Source of the DNA: JAFGOG01 sp034429215
GTDB lineage: Bacteria; Chloroflexota; Anaerolineae; JAAYZQ01
Length of the DNA: 64,000 nt
NCBI GenBank assembly: GCA_034429215.1
Contig: DAOUGI010000125.1
Location: 17,206-81,205, forward strand
Reading direction: 5' to 3'
Each line of letters begins with the position of its first letter. Position 1 is the stretch's first letter. Positions 33,178 to 41,462 of the stretch are shown here, piece after piece. The notes beneath the pieces were generated by a model. That model was given only the letters and a program-made list of their open reading frames with translations. It was not told the origin of the DNA and made no database searches. A program made the translations under genes and the position numbers.

Positions 33178-35079
33178 ATGTCTATCATCATTGCCGAACG
33201 GATCGCCAAATCGTACGATCCATACGACATCTTCTGGGACGTGTCGTGCAGCGTGGCTCACGGCGACCGGATCGCTCTGGTAGGCCGCAACGGCACGGGC
33301 AAGACAACGCTGCTGCGCATCCTGGCCGGTTTCGACCAAGCGACCAGCGGCTATGTGCACCGCGCCAAGAGCCTGCGCATCGGCTTTTTGGCCCAGGAGG
33401 CGACGCTGGACGGCGATCGGACCCTGTGGCAGGAGATGATGACCGCCTTTGAGCCCCTGCGGGCCATGGAAGCCCGCCTACACGACATGGAGGCCGAGAT
33501 GGCCGACCCCGCTCGCGCCGACGAAGTGTTGGCTGCCTATTCGCCGCTGCGCGAGCAGTTCGAGGACCTGGGCGGCTATACCTACGAAGATCGGGCCCAA
33601 CAGGTGCTGATCGGCCTCGGCTTTCCACGCCAGGATCACCAGATTCCGCTCAACTATCTGAGCGGCGGGCAAAAGACGCGGGCGATTTTGGCCCGTCTCC
33701 TGCTCGAATCACCCGACCTGTTGCTGCTGGACGAGCCGACCAACCACCTCGACCTGCAGGCGATCGAGTGGCTGGAAGGGTATCTGAACAATTGGGAGGG
33801 GACGGTCGTGCTGGTGGCCCACGATCGCTACTTTATGGATCGGGTGGTGCACAAGGTGTGGGAGCTGTCCTTTGGCGGGCTCGACACCTATTCCGGCAAC
33901 TATAGCCACTATGTGCGGCAACGGACCGAGCGCTACGAGCGGCGGATGAAGGAATATCGCGCCCAGCAGGAGTTCATCGCCAAGGAGGCGGACTTTATCC
34001 AGCGCTATATGGCCGCGGAGCGCACCGGCCAGGCTCAGGGCCGGCTCAAGCGGCTGGAACGGTTCAAAGAGGACGAGGCGATCGACCGGCCCCGCCTGGA
34101 ACAGACGATCAAGCTGCGGCTGCAAACACCGCTCCGCAGCGGCGACAAGGTGCTGTGGACTCAGGACCTGGCCATCGGCTACGATCGCGCCAACCCTCTG
34201 TTCCGGTGTCCAGATCTGGATCTCCGGCGTGGGGAGTGCGTGGCGCTGTTGGGACCGAACGGTTCGGGCAAGACGACCTTTCTGAAGACTGTGCTGGGCC
34301 AGATGGGACCACTGGCCGGCTATGCCCGGCTGGGGGCCAGCCTCAAAATCGGCTACTATGCCCAGGTACACACCGACCTGGACCCCAACAAGAGCGTGCT
34401 CGACACGATCCTGGAGGTCCAGAACCTGCCGTTGGTGGAAGCCCGCACCTACCTGGCTCGTTACCTGTTCACCGGCGACGATGTGTTCAAGCGGATCGGA
34501 GACCTGTCGGGCGGCGAGCGGAGTCGGGTCGCCCTGGCCAAGCTGGTGATGCTGCGGGCCAATTTCCTGCTGCTCGACGAGCCGACCAACCACCTGGACA
34601 TTGCCAGCCAGGAGGTGCTGGAAGAGGTGCTCGACGACTTTCCCGGCACGATCCTGCTGGTGACCCACGACCGGTACCTGGTGGATCGGCTGGCCAGCCA
34701 ACTGTGGATCGTCGAGCCCGACGGCCGGTCCATGCGTGTCTTTAAGGGTACGTGGGCGCGATATGTCGAGATGCGCGAGCGGGAGCGCGAGGTACCCCAG
34801 GCCCGCCAGGCAAAGGACAAGGCGTTCGAGGCTCAGCGCCAGGCCAAGCGCGACGAACAGCGCGCCCGCCGCGAGCAGGAGGCGCAGGAACAACGGTTGG
34901 CCGAAACAGAGGCCGAGATCCACCGCCTGGAGCAGGAGCTGAGGGCGCTGGAGGAGCAGATTACTGCGGCCACGGCGGCCCAGGAGGCGATGCGCCTCCA
35001 CGAGCTGGGCACGTTGTACGCCGAGCTACAGTCTCAATTGCAGGTGCAGCTAGACCTGTGGGCAGAGACGGCCGGATGA
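33178..35079 (+). CDS. ABC-F family ATPase with C-terminal coiled coil
   Basis: The 633-residue protein has two complete ABC domains (Walker A GRNGTGKT and GPNGSGKT, signatures LSGGQ and LSGGE, Walker B LLLLDEPTNHLD twice) and a Glu/Arg-rich coiled coil over the last 90 residues (about 535-625). This architecture fits Uup/YdiF-type ABC-F factors that act on ribosomes; the C-terminal coil binds nucleic acid in Uup. The stop overlaps the coaE start (ATGA). It is likely a housekeeping translation factor, in contrast to the attenuator-controlled paralogue at 13085. Confidence 0.9.
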   Translation: MSIIIAERIAKSYDPYDIFWDVSCSVAHGDRIALVGRNGTGKTTLLRILAGFDQATSGYVHRAKSLRIGFLAQEATLDGDRTLWQEMMTAFEPLRAMEARLHDMEAEMADPARADEVLAAYSPLREQFEDLGGYTYEDRAQQVLIGLGFPRQDHQIPLNYLSGGQKTRAILARLLLESPDLLLLDEPTNHLDLQAIEWLEGYLNNWEGTVVLVAHDRYFMDRVVHKVWELSFGGLDTYSGNYSHYVRQRTERYERRMKEYRAQQEFIAKEADFIQRYMAAERTGQAQGRLKRLERFKEDEAIDRPRLEQTIKLRLQTPLRSGDKVLWTQDLAIGYDRANPLFRCPDLDLRRGECVALLGPNGSGKTTFLKTVLGQMGPLAGYARLGASLKIGYYAQVHTDLDPNKSVLDTILEVQNLPLVEARTYLARYLFTGDDVFKRIGDLSGGERSRVALAKLVMLRANFLLLDEPTNHLDIASQEVLEEVLDDFPGTILLVTHDRYLVDRLASQLWIVEPDGRSMRVFKGTWARYVEMREREREVPQARQAKDKAFEAQRQAKRDEQRARREQEAQEQRLAETEAEIHRLEQELRALEEQITAATAAQEAMRLHELGTLYAELQSQLQVQLDLWAETAG

Positions 35080-36266
35080 AACGCCGCCACTTTCTGATCG
35101 GGCTGACGGGCAACATCGCCACGGGCAAGAGCCTGGTGGCGCAGATGCTGGGCGAGCTGGGGGCGCGGGTGATCGACGCCGACCAGGTTGCCCATGCCGT
35201 GATGCTGCCGGGCGGTCCGGCCTATGGCGGGGTGGTCGAGGCGTTTGGCGCCGGTATTCTGAGCAAGGCGGAGGGCGACGGCACGATCGACCGGGCCAAG
35301 CTGGGGGCCATCGTGTTTGGCGACCCGGCCGCTCTGCTGCGCCTGGAGCAAATCGTCCACCCGGCCACGGTGGCCGCGGTGAACCGCCTGATCGCCGCCG
35401 CGGATGAACAGGTGGTGGTGATCGAGGCGATCAAGCTGATCGAGGCGGGCATGCACCGCCGCTACGAAACGCTGTGGGTGGTCACGGCGCCGCGCGAGGT
35501 TCAGATTGCCAGGTTGACGGCCAGCCGAGGGCTGAGCGAGGCCGAGGCGGTGCTGCGGGTCGATGCCCAGCCACCCCAGGCCGAAAAGGCAGCGCTGGCC
35601 GACCTGGTCATCGTCAACGACGGCAGCGCGACAGACCTTCGCCTCAAGGTCGAGGCTGCCTGGGCAGAGGTGAGACGCCGGGTGTGGTACGGACAAGGAG
35701 CAGGGCAAATGAGCGAGCAAAAGAGCCAGGTGCAGAGGAGCGTCAAAAAGCCCAAGGCCGGGCAAGGCCCTGCGGCCGAGATAGAGGTCCGGCGGGGCAG
35801 GAGGAGCGACGTGGCGGGCATCGTGGTCCTGGTCCGGCAGGCCACGCAGGGCAAGGGCGCCGTGGAGGAGGCCGAGGTGCTCGACTGGCTGTTCGGCAAA
35901 GGGCTGCTGGTGGCCGTCCAGGGTGAACAGGTGGTGGGGGTGGCCGCCTGGCAGACTGAGAACCTGTTGTCGGTCACCGACCGGTTCTACGTCTATCCGG
36001 CCAAGCTGCGCGCCGCGGCCGGCAGTCGCCTGTTGGCGGCCATCGAGGCAGCGGTGAACGTGCTGATGTGCGAGGCCAACGTCATGATTTTGCCGCCACA
36101 TACCTCGAAGGCGGTCCGCACTTTTCTCAACAAGCAGGGCTACGAAGCCAAGGCTTATCAGGAGCTGCACCGCATCTGGCGGGAGGTGCTTGGTGAGTTT
36201 GTCGCCGACCAGCCGGACCTGATGGTCAAGCGGCTGCGCGAAAAGATGATCATGGCCCCGATTTAG
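35076..36266 (+). CDS. coaE: Dephospho-CoA kinase fused to GNAT-like domain
   Basis: The 396-residue frame begins with CoaE, the last step of CoA synthesis (P-loop GLTGNIATGKS, IDADQVAHAVM, the HP motif IVHPATVAAVN and ARLTASRGLSEAEA), about 205 residues. It continues in frame through a Lys/Gln-rich linker into a GNAT-like domain (about 230-360; EVRRGRRSDVAGIVVL, RFYVYPAKLRAAAGSRLL, FLNKQGYEAKAY). An ATG at 35709 has AAGGAG 8 bases upstream, so the second domain may also be made alone. Pairing a CoA-making enzyme with an acyl-CoA-using fold is unusual. Confidence 0.88.
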   Translation: MKRRHFLIGLTGNIATGKSLVAQMLGELGARVIDADQVAHAVMLPGGPAYGGVVEAFGAGILSKAEGDGTIDRAKLGAIVFGDPAALLRLEQIVHPATVAAVNRLIAAADEQVVVIEAIKLIEAGMHRRYETLWVVTAPREVQIARLTASRGLSEAEAVLRVDAQPPQAEKAALADLVIVNDGSATDLRLKVEAAWAEVRRRVWYGQGAGQMSEQKSQVQRSVKKPKAGQGPAAEIEVRRGRRSDVAGIVVLVRQATQGKGAVEEAEVLDWLFGKGLLVAVQGEQVVGVAAWQTENLLSVTDRFYVYPAKLRAAAGSRLLAAIEAAVNVLMCEANVMILPPHTSKAVRTFLNKQGYEAKAYQELHRIWREVLGEFVADQPDLMVKRLREKMIMAPI

Positions 36267-36276
36267 GGAGGGATGG

Positions 36277-36495
36277 ATGAAGCTCAAGGATTTCGCAAAC
36301 CGGCATCCACGGCTGTCGATGTGGATCGTGTTGGCGGTTGGGATGGTGATCATCCTGATCTGGGCGGCCAAAGATGTGGGGCTGCTGGCCGGGCAGTGGG
36401 CAGCGCTGATCGCAGCCACCATTCTGCTGGCCGGGCTGTGTGCGTGGATCGCCGGGTGGAGCAGCAACGGCGAAGAAGAAAAGCCCCAGGCTTGA
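36277..36495 (+). CDS. Small membrane protein, 72 residues
   Basis: The product has two hydrophobic helices (about 14-33 and 39-61), a basic N-terminus MKLKDFANRHPR and an acidic tail. AGGGAGGG precedes ATG 36277, 10 bases after the coaE stop, so it is cotranscribed. No family was recognised. Confidence 0.7.
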   Translation: MKLKDFANRHPRLSMWIVLAVGMVIILIWAAKDVGLLAGQWAALIAATILLAGLCAWIAGWSSNGEEEKPQA

Positions 36496-36648
36496 CGGCC
36501 GGAGGGTGTGGTGATTTCAAAAACCTCAAGGCCCCGTAAAGCTCGGGGGTGGGGTGGGTTGTCGCGGTTCGGTCCTCGCTTAGACCTCAAAAATATTACA
36601 CTAGAACTTAAGATTTAGAAATTTTAACCTAAAAATCTTTTCAACCTA

Positions 36649-36700
36649 TTGACAAAATATTAAATCTGTGCTAGAATATCTCACAGATGGGTGAGATATT
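36649..36700 (+). promoter_or_regulatory. Promoter overlapped by a perfect 10-bp palindrome
   Basis: TTGACA (36649-36654) and TAGAAT (36672-36677) are 17 bases apart. A perfect inverted repeat AATATCTCAC/GTGAGATATT (36675-36684, 36691-36700) overlaps the -10 and the transcription start and is followed by TTTTC. It could be a repressor operator or a start-proximal terminator. The surrounding 36560-36720 is markedly AT-rich. Confidence 0.7.
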
Positions 36701-36736
36701 TTTCTGTCACCCAAAGAAGAAGCAGGAGGTGCAAGC

Positions 36737-36997
36737 ATGGATCCGAGATTTAACCTCTGGCAAGGCTGGTTCGAGACAGAGGCGGTGGCAATGGAACACC
36801 GCAAGGGCCGCGCCGGCCTGGCGGAAGAGCGGTGGTTGGTCCCCACGGCGACAGCGGGGGACGGGTGCCATCGCCTTGACCACCGTGCACTGCGATGGGT
36901 AGGGCGCAGCCTGGTTCGCTGGGGATGGCGTCTCCAGCAGCGCCACGATGCGGCAAGCCAAATCCCTACGTTTTATCCCGCAAAAAGCATCCACTAG
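36737..36997 (+). CDS. Small Trp/Arg-rich protein, 86 residues
   Basis: An excellent AGGAGGTG site sits 6 bases before ATG 36737, and the gene follows a strong promoter. The product has no membrane helix; a C-terminal amphipathic stretch RWVGRSLVRWGWRLQQRHDA is basic and Trp-rich. No family was recognised. It is first in the array leading to DUF2089 and the transporter genes, so it may be regulatory. Confidence 0.6.
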   Translation: MDPRFNLWQGWFETEAVAMEHRKGRAGLAEERWLVPTATAGDGCHRLDHRALRWVGRSLVRWGWRLQQRHDAASQIPTFYPAKSIH

Positions 36998-37033
36998 GCG
37001 AAAATGAGATAGGTTCGTGAAGGAGGCAAGAAA

Positions 37034-37408
37034 ATGTTCCCTGTGATAGGTCGTTGTCCGGTGTGTGGCGATACGCTGACCGTGGCCCGTCTTCATTGCC
37101 GGAGCTGCGATACAAGCCTGGAGGGGCAGTTTAGCCTGGGCCGCTTTTACCGGCTTTCCCCCGAGCAGATGGCATTCATCGAGACGTTCATCCGCTGTGA
37201 GGGCAGGCTGAACCGGGTCCAGGAAGAGATGGCCATCTCGTATCCCACCGCCCGAGGGCGGTTGATCGAAGTGATCCGCGCCCTCGGTTACGACGTTGTC
37301 GAAGAGCCGGCCCCGATCCCTGTCGAAGACCGCAAGGTCATTCTCGAACAGTTGGCCCGGGGTGAGATCTCTTCTCAAGCGGCAGTTGAACTACTCAAAG
37401 GCAAGTAG
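37034..37408 (+). CDS. DUF2089 family zinc-ribbon/helix-turn-helix protein
   Basis: The 124-residue protein matches DUF2089: an N-terminal zinc ribbon (CPVCG, CRSC), then GQFSLGRFYRLSPEQMAFIETFIRCEGRLNRVQEEM and SYPTARGRLIEVIRALGY, which form a helix-turn-helix, and a C-terminal helix pair LEQLARGEISSQAAVELLKG that resembles a SHOCT-like domain. It is a probable transcription regulator of the genes that follow. AAGGAGG precedes the ATG. Confidence 0.85.
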   Translation: MFPVIGRCPVCGDTLTVARLHCRSCDTSLEGQFSLGRFYRLSPEQMAFIETFIRCEGRLNRVQEEMAISYPTARGRLIEVIRALGYDVVEEPAPIPVEDRKVILEQLARGEISSQAAVELLKGK

Positions 37409-37417
37409 GAGAGGGAA

Positions 37418-38869
37418 ATGAGCGAGAAACAGATTCAGTTGGCAGAGGGCGCCGAGGTAACGCTGCTGGAGATGGCGGGCGACCTCAAGGTGAGTGGCTG
37501 GGACGAGGCGTATGTCCAGGTCGAGCTGGACAGTGACGAGGAAAAGGATCTGGTGATCGGCGAATCGCCCAGCGGGCCGGAGCTGTCGGCCCGCGCCTCG
37601 TGCGAGGTGTGGGTGCCGGCCGGGACGCCGGTGACCGTCGGGCAGGCGAGGGGCAACGTGAAGGTCCGGGAGATGCAGGCGACCTTTAAAGCCGAGCAGG
37701 TGAGCGGCGACCTGAAGCTCAGCAACATGGGCGAGGCGGCGATCGACACGGTGCACGGCAACTTGAAGGCGAGCGACCTGTCGTCGCTGCGGGTGACGGA
37801 TGTCGTGGCCGGAAACGCGAGCGTGAAGCAGGTGGAGAGCGTCGACCTGCGAGCCGTCCATGGCAACCTGCGGGCCAAGGCGCTTGGCCTCCTGCGCGTG
37901 GGCCATGTGGCCGGCCAGGTGGTGGTCAAGGATGTCGAGGGACCGGTGAGCGCCGAGCAGGTGGACGGCAGCGCCGTCCTGAAGGATGTCGGCGGCATGG
38001 TGGTCCTCGACAAGGTGGCGGGCAACCTGGTGGCACGCGACCTGTTGGGCGGGGTCAAGGCCGGCAGGATCGACGGCAACCTGGTTTTGGGCGGGGATCT
38101 GGGCAGCGGCTGCACCTACCAGTTTCGAACCAGCGGCAACGCAGCGCTAAAGCTGGCGGAGGATGCCAACGCAAGCTTGATGCTCAAGGCAGGCGGCCGG
38201 GTCATGTCTACCGCGACACTGACCGAAGAGGAGCGGACCGAAAACAGCCTGAGCGGCATCCTGGGCGACGGCGGCACTGAGCTGAGCGTCGAGGCTGACG
38301 GCAATGTCAGTCTAGGTCACCCCGGGCGGGGGACGTGCTGCGAAGACGAGGAGGAGATGTGGGACGAGGGTGAAGACGAGCTCGGGCGGGCCGGCTTTTC
38401 CCTGGGCGACGAGATCTCACGCCAGGTGGAGCAGAGCCTGCGGGCCATCGATGTGGAGGAGATCAGCCGCAGGGCCAGCGAGGAGATCGAGCGGGCCATG
38501 ACGCAGATGCGGGCCAAGCTCGAGTCGATAGATTGGGCACGGGTCGGCTACCAGGCCGAGGGGGCGATGGAGCGGGCGCTGGGGCAGATGCAGCGCGAGC
38601 TGGACCGGCTGTCTGAAAAGGCGGCCCGCCAGCAGGAAAAGATGCAGCGCGCGGCCGAGCAGCGGCAGCGGCAGGCGGAACGGCAGGCGGAACGGCAGCG
38701 GCGACCCGCCGCCAGGGTACAAACGATGCCCTGGCAGGCCGGCCAGCCCACGCCGGCGCCCATGCCGGCGCCCTCGTTCGACGAGGAGCGTCTGAGCATC
38801 CTGACGATGGTGGAGCAGGGTCAGATCACGATCCAGGAAGCCGAGACCCTGCTGGATGCGTTGAGATAG
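37418..38869 (+). CDS. DUF4097-like beta-repeat protein with coiled coil and SHOCT-like end
   Basis: The 483-residue protein has no signal peptide. Residues 1-310 form a repetitive beta region (VHGNLKASDL, VHGNLRAKAL, GNLVARDL, GNLVLGGDL), typical of DUF4097 adhesin-like sheets. Residues 325-440 form an acidic and then Arg/Gln-rich coiled coil. The last 30 residues, RLSILTMVEQGQITIQEAETLLDAL, are a SHOCT-like helix pair shared with the proteins at 42786 and 43548 and with the DUF2089 C-terminus. LiaX-like envelope-stress sensors in Firmicutes combine similar parts. It starts 9 bases after the DUF2089 stop. Confidence 0.75.
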   Translation: MSEKQIQLAEGAEVTLLEMAGDLKVSGWDEAYVQVELDSDEEKDLVIGESPSGPELSARASCEVWVPAGTPVTVGQARGNVKVREMQATFKAEQVSGDLKLSNMGEAAIDTVHGNLKASDLSSLRVTDVVAGNASVKQVESVDLRAVHGNLRAKALGLLRVGHVAGQVVVKDVEGPVSAEQVDGSAVLKDVGGMVVLDKVAGNLVARDLLGGVKAGRIDGNLVLGGDLGSGCTYQFRTSGNAALKLAEDANASLMLKAGGRVMSTATLTEEERTENSLSGILGDGGTELSVEADGNVSLGHPGRGTCCEDEEEMWDEGEDELGRAGFSLGDEISRQVEQSLRAIDVEEISRRASEEIERAMTQMRAKLESIDWARVGYQAEGAMERALGQMQRELDRLSEKAARQQEKMQRAAEQRQRQAERQAERQRRPAARVQTMPWQAGQPTPAPMPAPSFDEERLSILTMVEQGQITIQEAETLLDALR

Positions 38870-38883
38870 ATCCTCCATTTTTC

Positions 38884-38917
38884 TTTCTCAGCAGCGGCGT
38901 GGGCCGCTGCTGAGAAA
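38884..38917 (+). repeat. Perfect 15-bp hairpin between SHOCT protein and MFS genes
   Basis: TTTCTCAGCAGCGGC (38884-38898) pairs perfectly with GCCGCTGCTGAGAAA (38903-38917) across a 4-base GTGG loop. There is no T tail; the ribosome-binding site of the MFS gene follows directly. It may act as an RNA processing or stability element, or a weak terminator. Confidence 0.75.
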
Positions 38918-38941
38918 GGAGGGAGGAAGGAGAAGCCGGAA

Positions 38942-40255
38942 TTGGAAGCCAAGAAGTGGGCAGGGCGGTTTTTCAGCATCTGGACGGGGCAGGCCTTGTC
39001 GCTGGTGGGCAGCAGCGTGGCCCAGTTTGCGCTGGTGTGGTGGGTGACCACGCTCACCGGCTCGGCGACGGTGCTGGCCACGGCGACGCTGGTGGCCGTG
39101 CTGCCGGGGGTGTTCATCGGCCCGATCGCCGGAGCCTACGTGGACCGCTGGAACCGCCGGATGGTGATGATGGTCGCCGACGGGGTCGTGGCGGCGGCTG
39201 CCCTGGCGCTGGCTTACCTGTTCTGGAGCGGGTCGATGCAGGTATGGCACCTGTACGTGGTGATGGCGGTGCGGGCGATCGGCGGGAGCTTTCACTGGCC
39301 GGCGATGCAGGCTTCGACGACGCTGATGGTGCCCCAAGAGCACTTGTCGCGCATCGCCGGGCTGAACCAGACGCTGAACGGGGTGATGAGCATCGCCGGG
39401 CCGCCGCTGGGCGCGCTGCTGATGGCGGTGATGCCGCTGTATGGGATCATGCTGATCGACGTGGGCACGGCGGCGACGGCCATCCTGCCGCTGCTCTTTG
39501 TCCAGATCCCGCAGCCACAGCGATCGGCCGGCGTGGAGGCCGCGACCGCCGAGGGGAAGAAGCTGTCGATCTGGTCCGACGTGGCCGAGGGGCTGCGCTA
39601 CGTGTGGAGCTGGCCCGGGCTGTTCATGATCCTGATCGCGGCGATGATCATCAACTTTGTGATGGCGCCGGCCAGCTCGCTGATGCCGCTGTTGGTTACG
39701 AAGCACTTTGGCGGGGACGCCCTGCAATTGGGCACGCTAGAAGCAGCCTGGGGGATCGGCGTGATCGCCGGCGGCCTGTTCCTGAGCGCCTGGGGCGGCT
39801 TTCGCCGGCGGATCTATACGACGCTGGTGGGGGTGACGCTGATGGGGGCGGGGATCATCGTCACGGGGCTGGCGCCGTCGACCATGTTCTGGCTGGCGAT
39901 CGCCGGCAATGCCATCGCCGGGTTTATGAACCCGATCACCAACGGGCCGCTGTTCGCCGTGCTGCAAGCGACGGTCGCCCCCGACTATCAGGGGCGGGTG
40001 TTCACCGTGGTGAACAGCCTGGCTTCGGCCATGATGCCGCTGAGCCTGGCGGTGGCCGGACCGCTGGCCGATTGGCTGGGCATACGCGCCTGGTACGTGA
40101 TAGGCGGGCTGTCGTGCGTGGCGATGGGGGTGGTGGCCCGCTTTATCCCGGCCATCGTGAACCTGGAGCAGAACCACAAAGGGCATGCCGCCGGGGAGCA
40201 GGCGCTGGTTCCCGCGATGGTTGAGGTTGTGGCAGTCGACGTGGATGTCCTTTAA
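38942..40255 (+). CDS. MFS transporter, EntS-like, first copy
   Basis: The 437-residue protein has about 12 membrane helices and the MFS loop 2-3 motif GAYVDRWNRRMVMM. It belongs to the MFS_3/enterobactin-exporter-like group, close to the copies at 41455 and 43921. Start TTG 38942 has AAGGAG 10 bases upstream. Such proteins export siderophores, macrolides or other amphipathic compounds; the substrate here is unknown. The C-terminus carries about 25 extra soluble residues. Confidence 0.85.
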   Translation: MEAKKWAGRFFSIWTGQALSLVGSSVAQFALVWWVTTLTGSATVLATATLVAVLPGVFIGPIAGAYVDRWNRRMVMMVADGVVAAAALALAYLFWSGSMQVWHLYVVMAVRAIGGSFHWPAMQASTTLMVPQEHLSRIAGLNQTLNGVMSIAGPPLGALLMAVMPLYGIMLIDVGTAATAILPLLFVQIPQPQRSAGVEAATAEGKKLSIWSDVAEGLRYVWSWPGLFMILIAAMIINFVMAPASSLMPLLVTKHFGGDALQLGTLEAAWGIGVIAGGLFLSAWGGFRRRIYTTLVGVTLMGAGIIVTGLAPSTMFWLAIAGNAIAGFMNPITNGPLFAVLQATVAPDYQGRVFTVVNSLASAMMPLSLAVAGPLADWLGIRAWYVIGGLSCVAMGVVARFIPAIVNLEQNHKGHAAGEQALVPAMVEVVAVDVDVL

Positions 40256-40307
40256 CAATTGAATGACGGTATAGATGGGCGCTCGATCTGTCGATCTGGG
40301 CCGGCTG

Positions 40308-40316
40308 TGCTATAAT
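40308..40316 (+). promoter_or_regulatory. Extended -10 promoter within the array
   Basis: TGCTATAAT (40308-40316) is an extended -10 with no good -35. It lies 34 bases before ATG 40350 and argues against an upstream start for the GNAT gene. Confidence 0.5.
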
Positions 40317-40349
40317 GGGCAAATCCTAGCACAGGATTCCAGTTCGACT

Positions 40350-41462
40350 ATGGTTGTGGCGGCGACGACTGAACATAAAGGAGCGGCGCAAGGCTGGGTG
40401 CGGCCACTGGACCCTACAAAGGACATGGGGGCCGTGGCTCAGTTGATCGAGTTGGCCTTTGGCGAAGAGATGGACAGCCAAGGCCGGGCCGCCCTGCGCG
40501 ACATGCGCTGGATGTCGCGCATGTCGCCGCTGGTGTGGTGGTGGGCACAGGCCGATCCCAGCTTCCGGGAGACGTACAACGGGTTTGTGTGGGAGGAGCC
40601 TGGCGAAAGGGGAAAATCCTCAAAGGGCAGGCTTACTCACCCCCCAAAGGGAGAGGGAAAGAGGATGGTGGTCGGGAACGCCAGCCTGATGCCCTGCCCG
40701 GGCAGCCGTTACCGGTGGGTGATCTGCAACGTTGTGGTCCGCGAGGAGTACCGGCGACAGGGGATCGCCCGGCGGCTGATGGAAGAGACGATCTCCGAGG
40801 CGCGGCGTCAAGGGGCAGAAGAGGCGGTGCTCCAGGTCTACCGGGATAACCTGCCGGCGATGCGCCTGTACACCGACCTGGGGTTCCAGCCGTTAAGCGG
40901 CGAGATGGGGCTGCGCCTGGCGGCGGCCGGGCCGGTGGATGTGCTGGATGCGGCGGGTTACGAGCTACGGCACTGCCAACCGGGATCCCTCACGGAGGGT
41001 TCTTTTCGAGATGGGCAGGCGGCCTATCACCTGGCCAGCCTGGCCATCCCAGCGGCGCAGCAGTGGCTCAAGCCGGTGCGGGCGGGGGAGTATGAGGTGG
41101 ACTGGCTGACCCACCTGGGAGAGAGGCTGGCCGACCTGGCGGCCGGGCGGCGGAGATATCGCCTGATGGCGTTCAAGGGCGACGAACCGGCAGCGCTGGT
41201 GGGTGTGGAGGCGGCCCTGCGGCGAGGAGCGCACAGCCTGAAGCTGTTGATCCACCCCAAGCACCGCGGCAAGCTGGAGCCGATGCTGGTCAGCCGGGCG
41301 CTGGCGATGCTGGCCGAGCTGCCGGGCAGGGAGGTGGAGGCGACGGTCATGACCGACGATACTGCCGCCATCCAGGCGCTGGGGAGCTATGGTTTTCGGG
41401 AAAAGCGGACGCTGCTGACCATGTCGTACAGGCTGACGGGAAAAGACCGGGACCATGAATAG
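40350..41462 (+). CDS. Tandem GNAT acetyltransferase with repeat-derived insertion
   Basis: The 370-residue protein has an N-terminal GNAT domain with acetyl-CoA loop VREEYRRQGIARRL and end strand MRLYTDLGFQPL, and a second GNAT-like domain after residue 220. A stretch near residues 86-106 (RGKSSKGRLTHPPKGEGK) is unlike any GNAT and is encoded by a palindromic DNA piece (about 40606-40665); it is probably an inserted dispersed repeat. The gene ends overlapping the next MFS start by 8 bases. Acetylation of the exported compound is a reasonable guess. Confidence 0.78.
   Translation: MVVAATTEHKGAAQGWVRPLDPTKDMGAVAQLIELAFGEEMDSQGRAALRDMRWMSRMSPLVWWWAQADPSFRETYNGFVWEEPGERGKSSKGRLTHPPKGEGKRMVVGNASLMPCPGSRYRWVICNVVVREEYRRQGIARRLMEETISEARRQGAEEAVLQVYRDNLPAMRLYTDLGFQPLSGEMGLRLAAAGPVDVLDAAGYELRHCQPGSLTEGSFRDGQAAYHLASLAIPAAQQWLKPVRAGEYEVDWLTHLGERLADLAAGRRRYRLMAFKGDEPAALVGVEAALRRGAHSLKLLIHPKHRGKLEPMLVSRALAMLAELPGREVEATVMTDDTAAIQALGSYGFREKRTLLTMSYRLTGKDRDHE
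40606..40665 (+). repeat. Palindromic repeat-like insertion inside GNAT gene
   Basis: The DNA around CTCACCCCCCAAAGGGAGAGGG resembles the CCCTCTCCC/GGGAGAGGG family seen at 46644-46708, and encodes a Lys/Gly/Pro-rich segment in an otherwise conserved domain. The boundaries are approximate. Confidence 0.45.

Noticed and set aside
40275..40349. 25-residue N-terminal extension of the GNAT protein
   Set aside because: The stretch contains an extended -10 promoter (40308-40316) whose transcript would start downstream of the proposed start codon.
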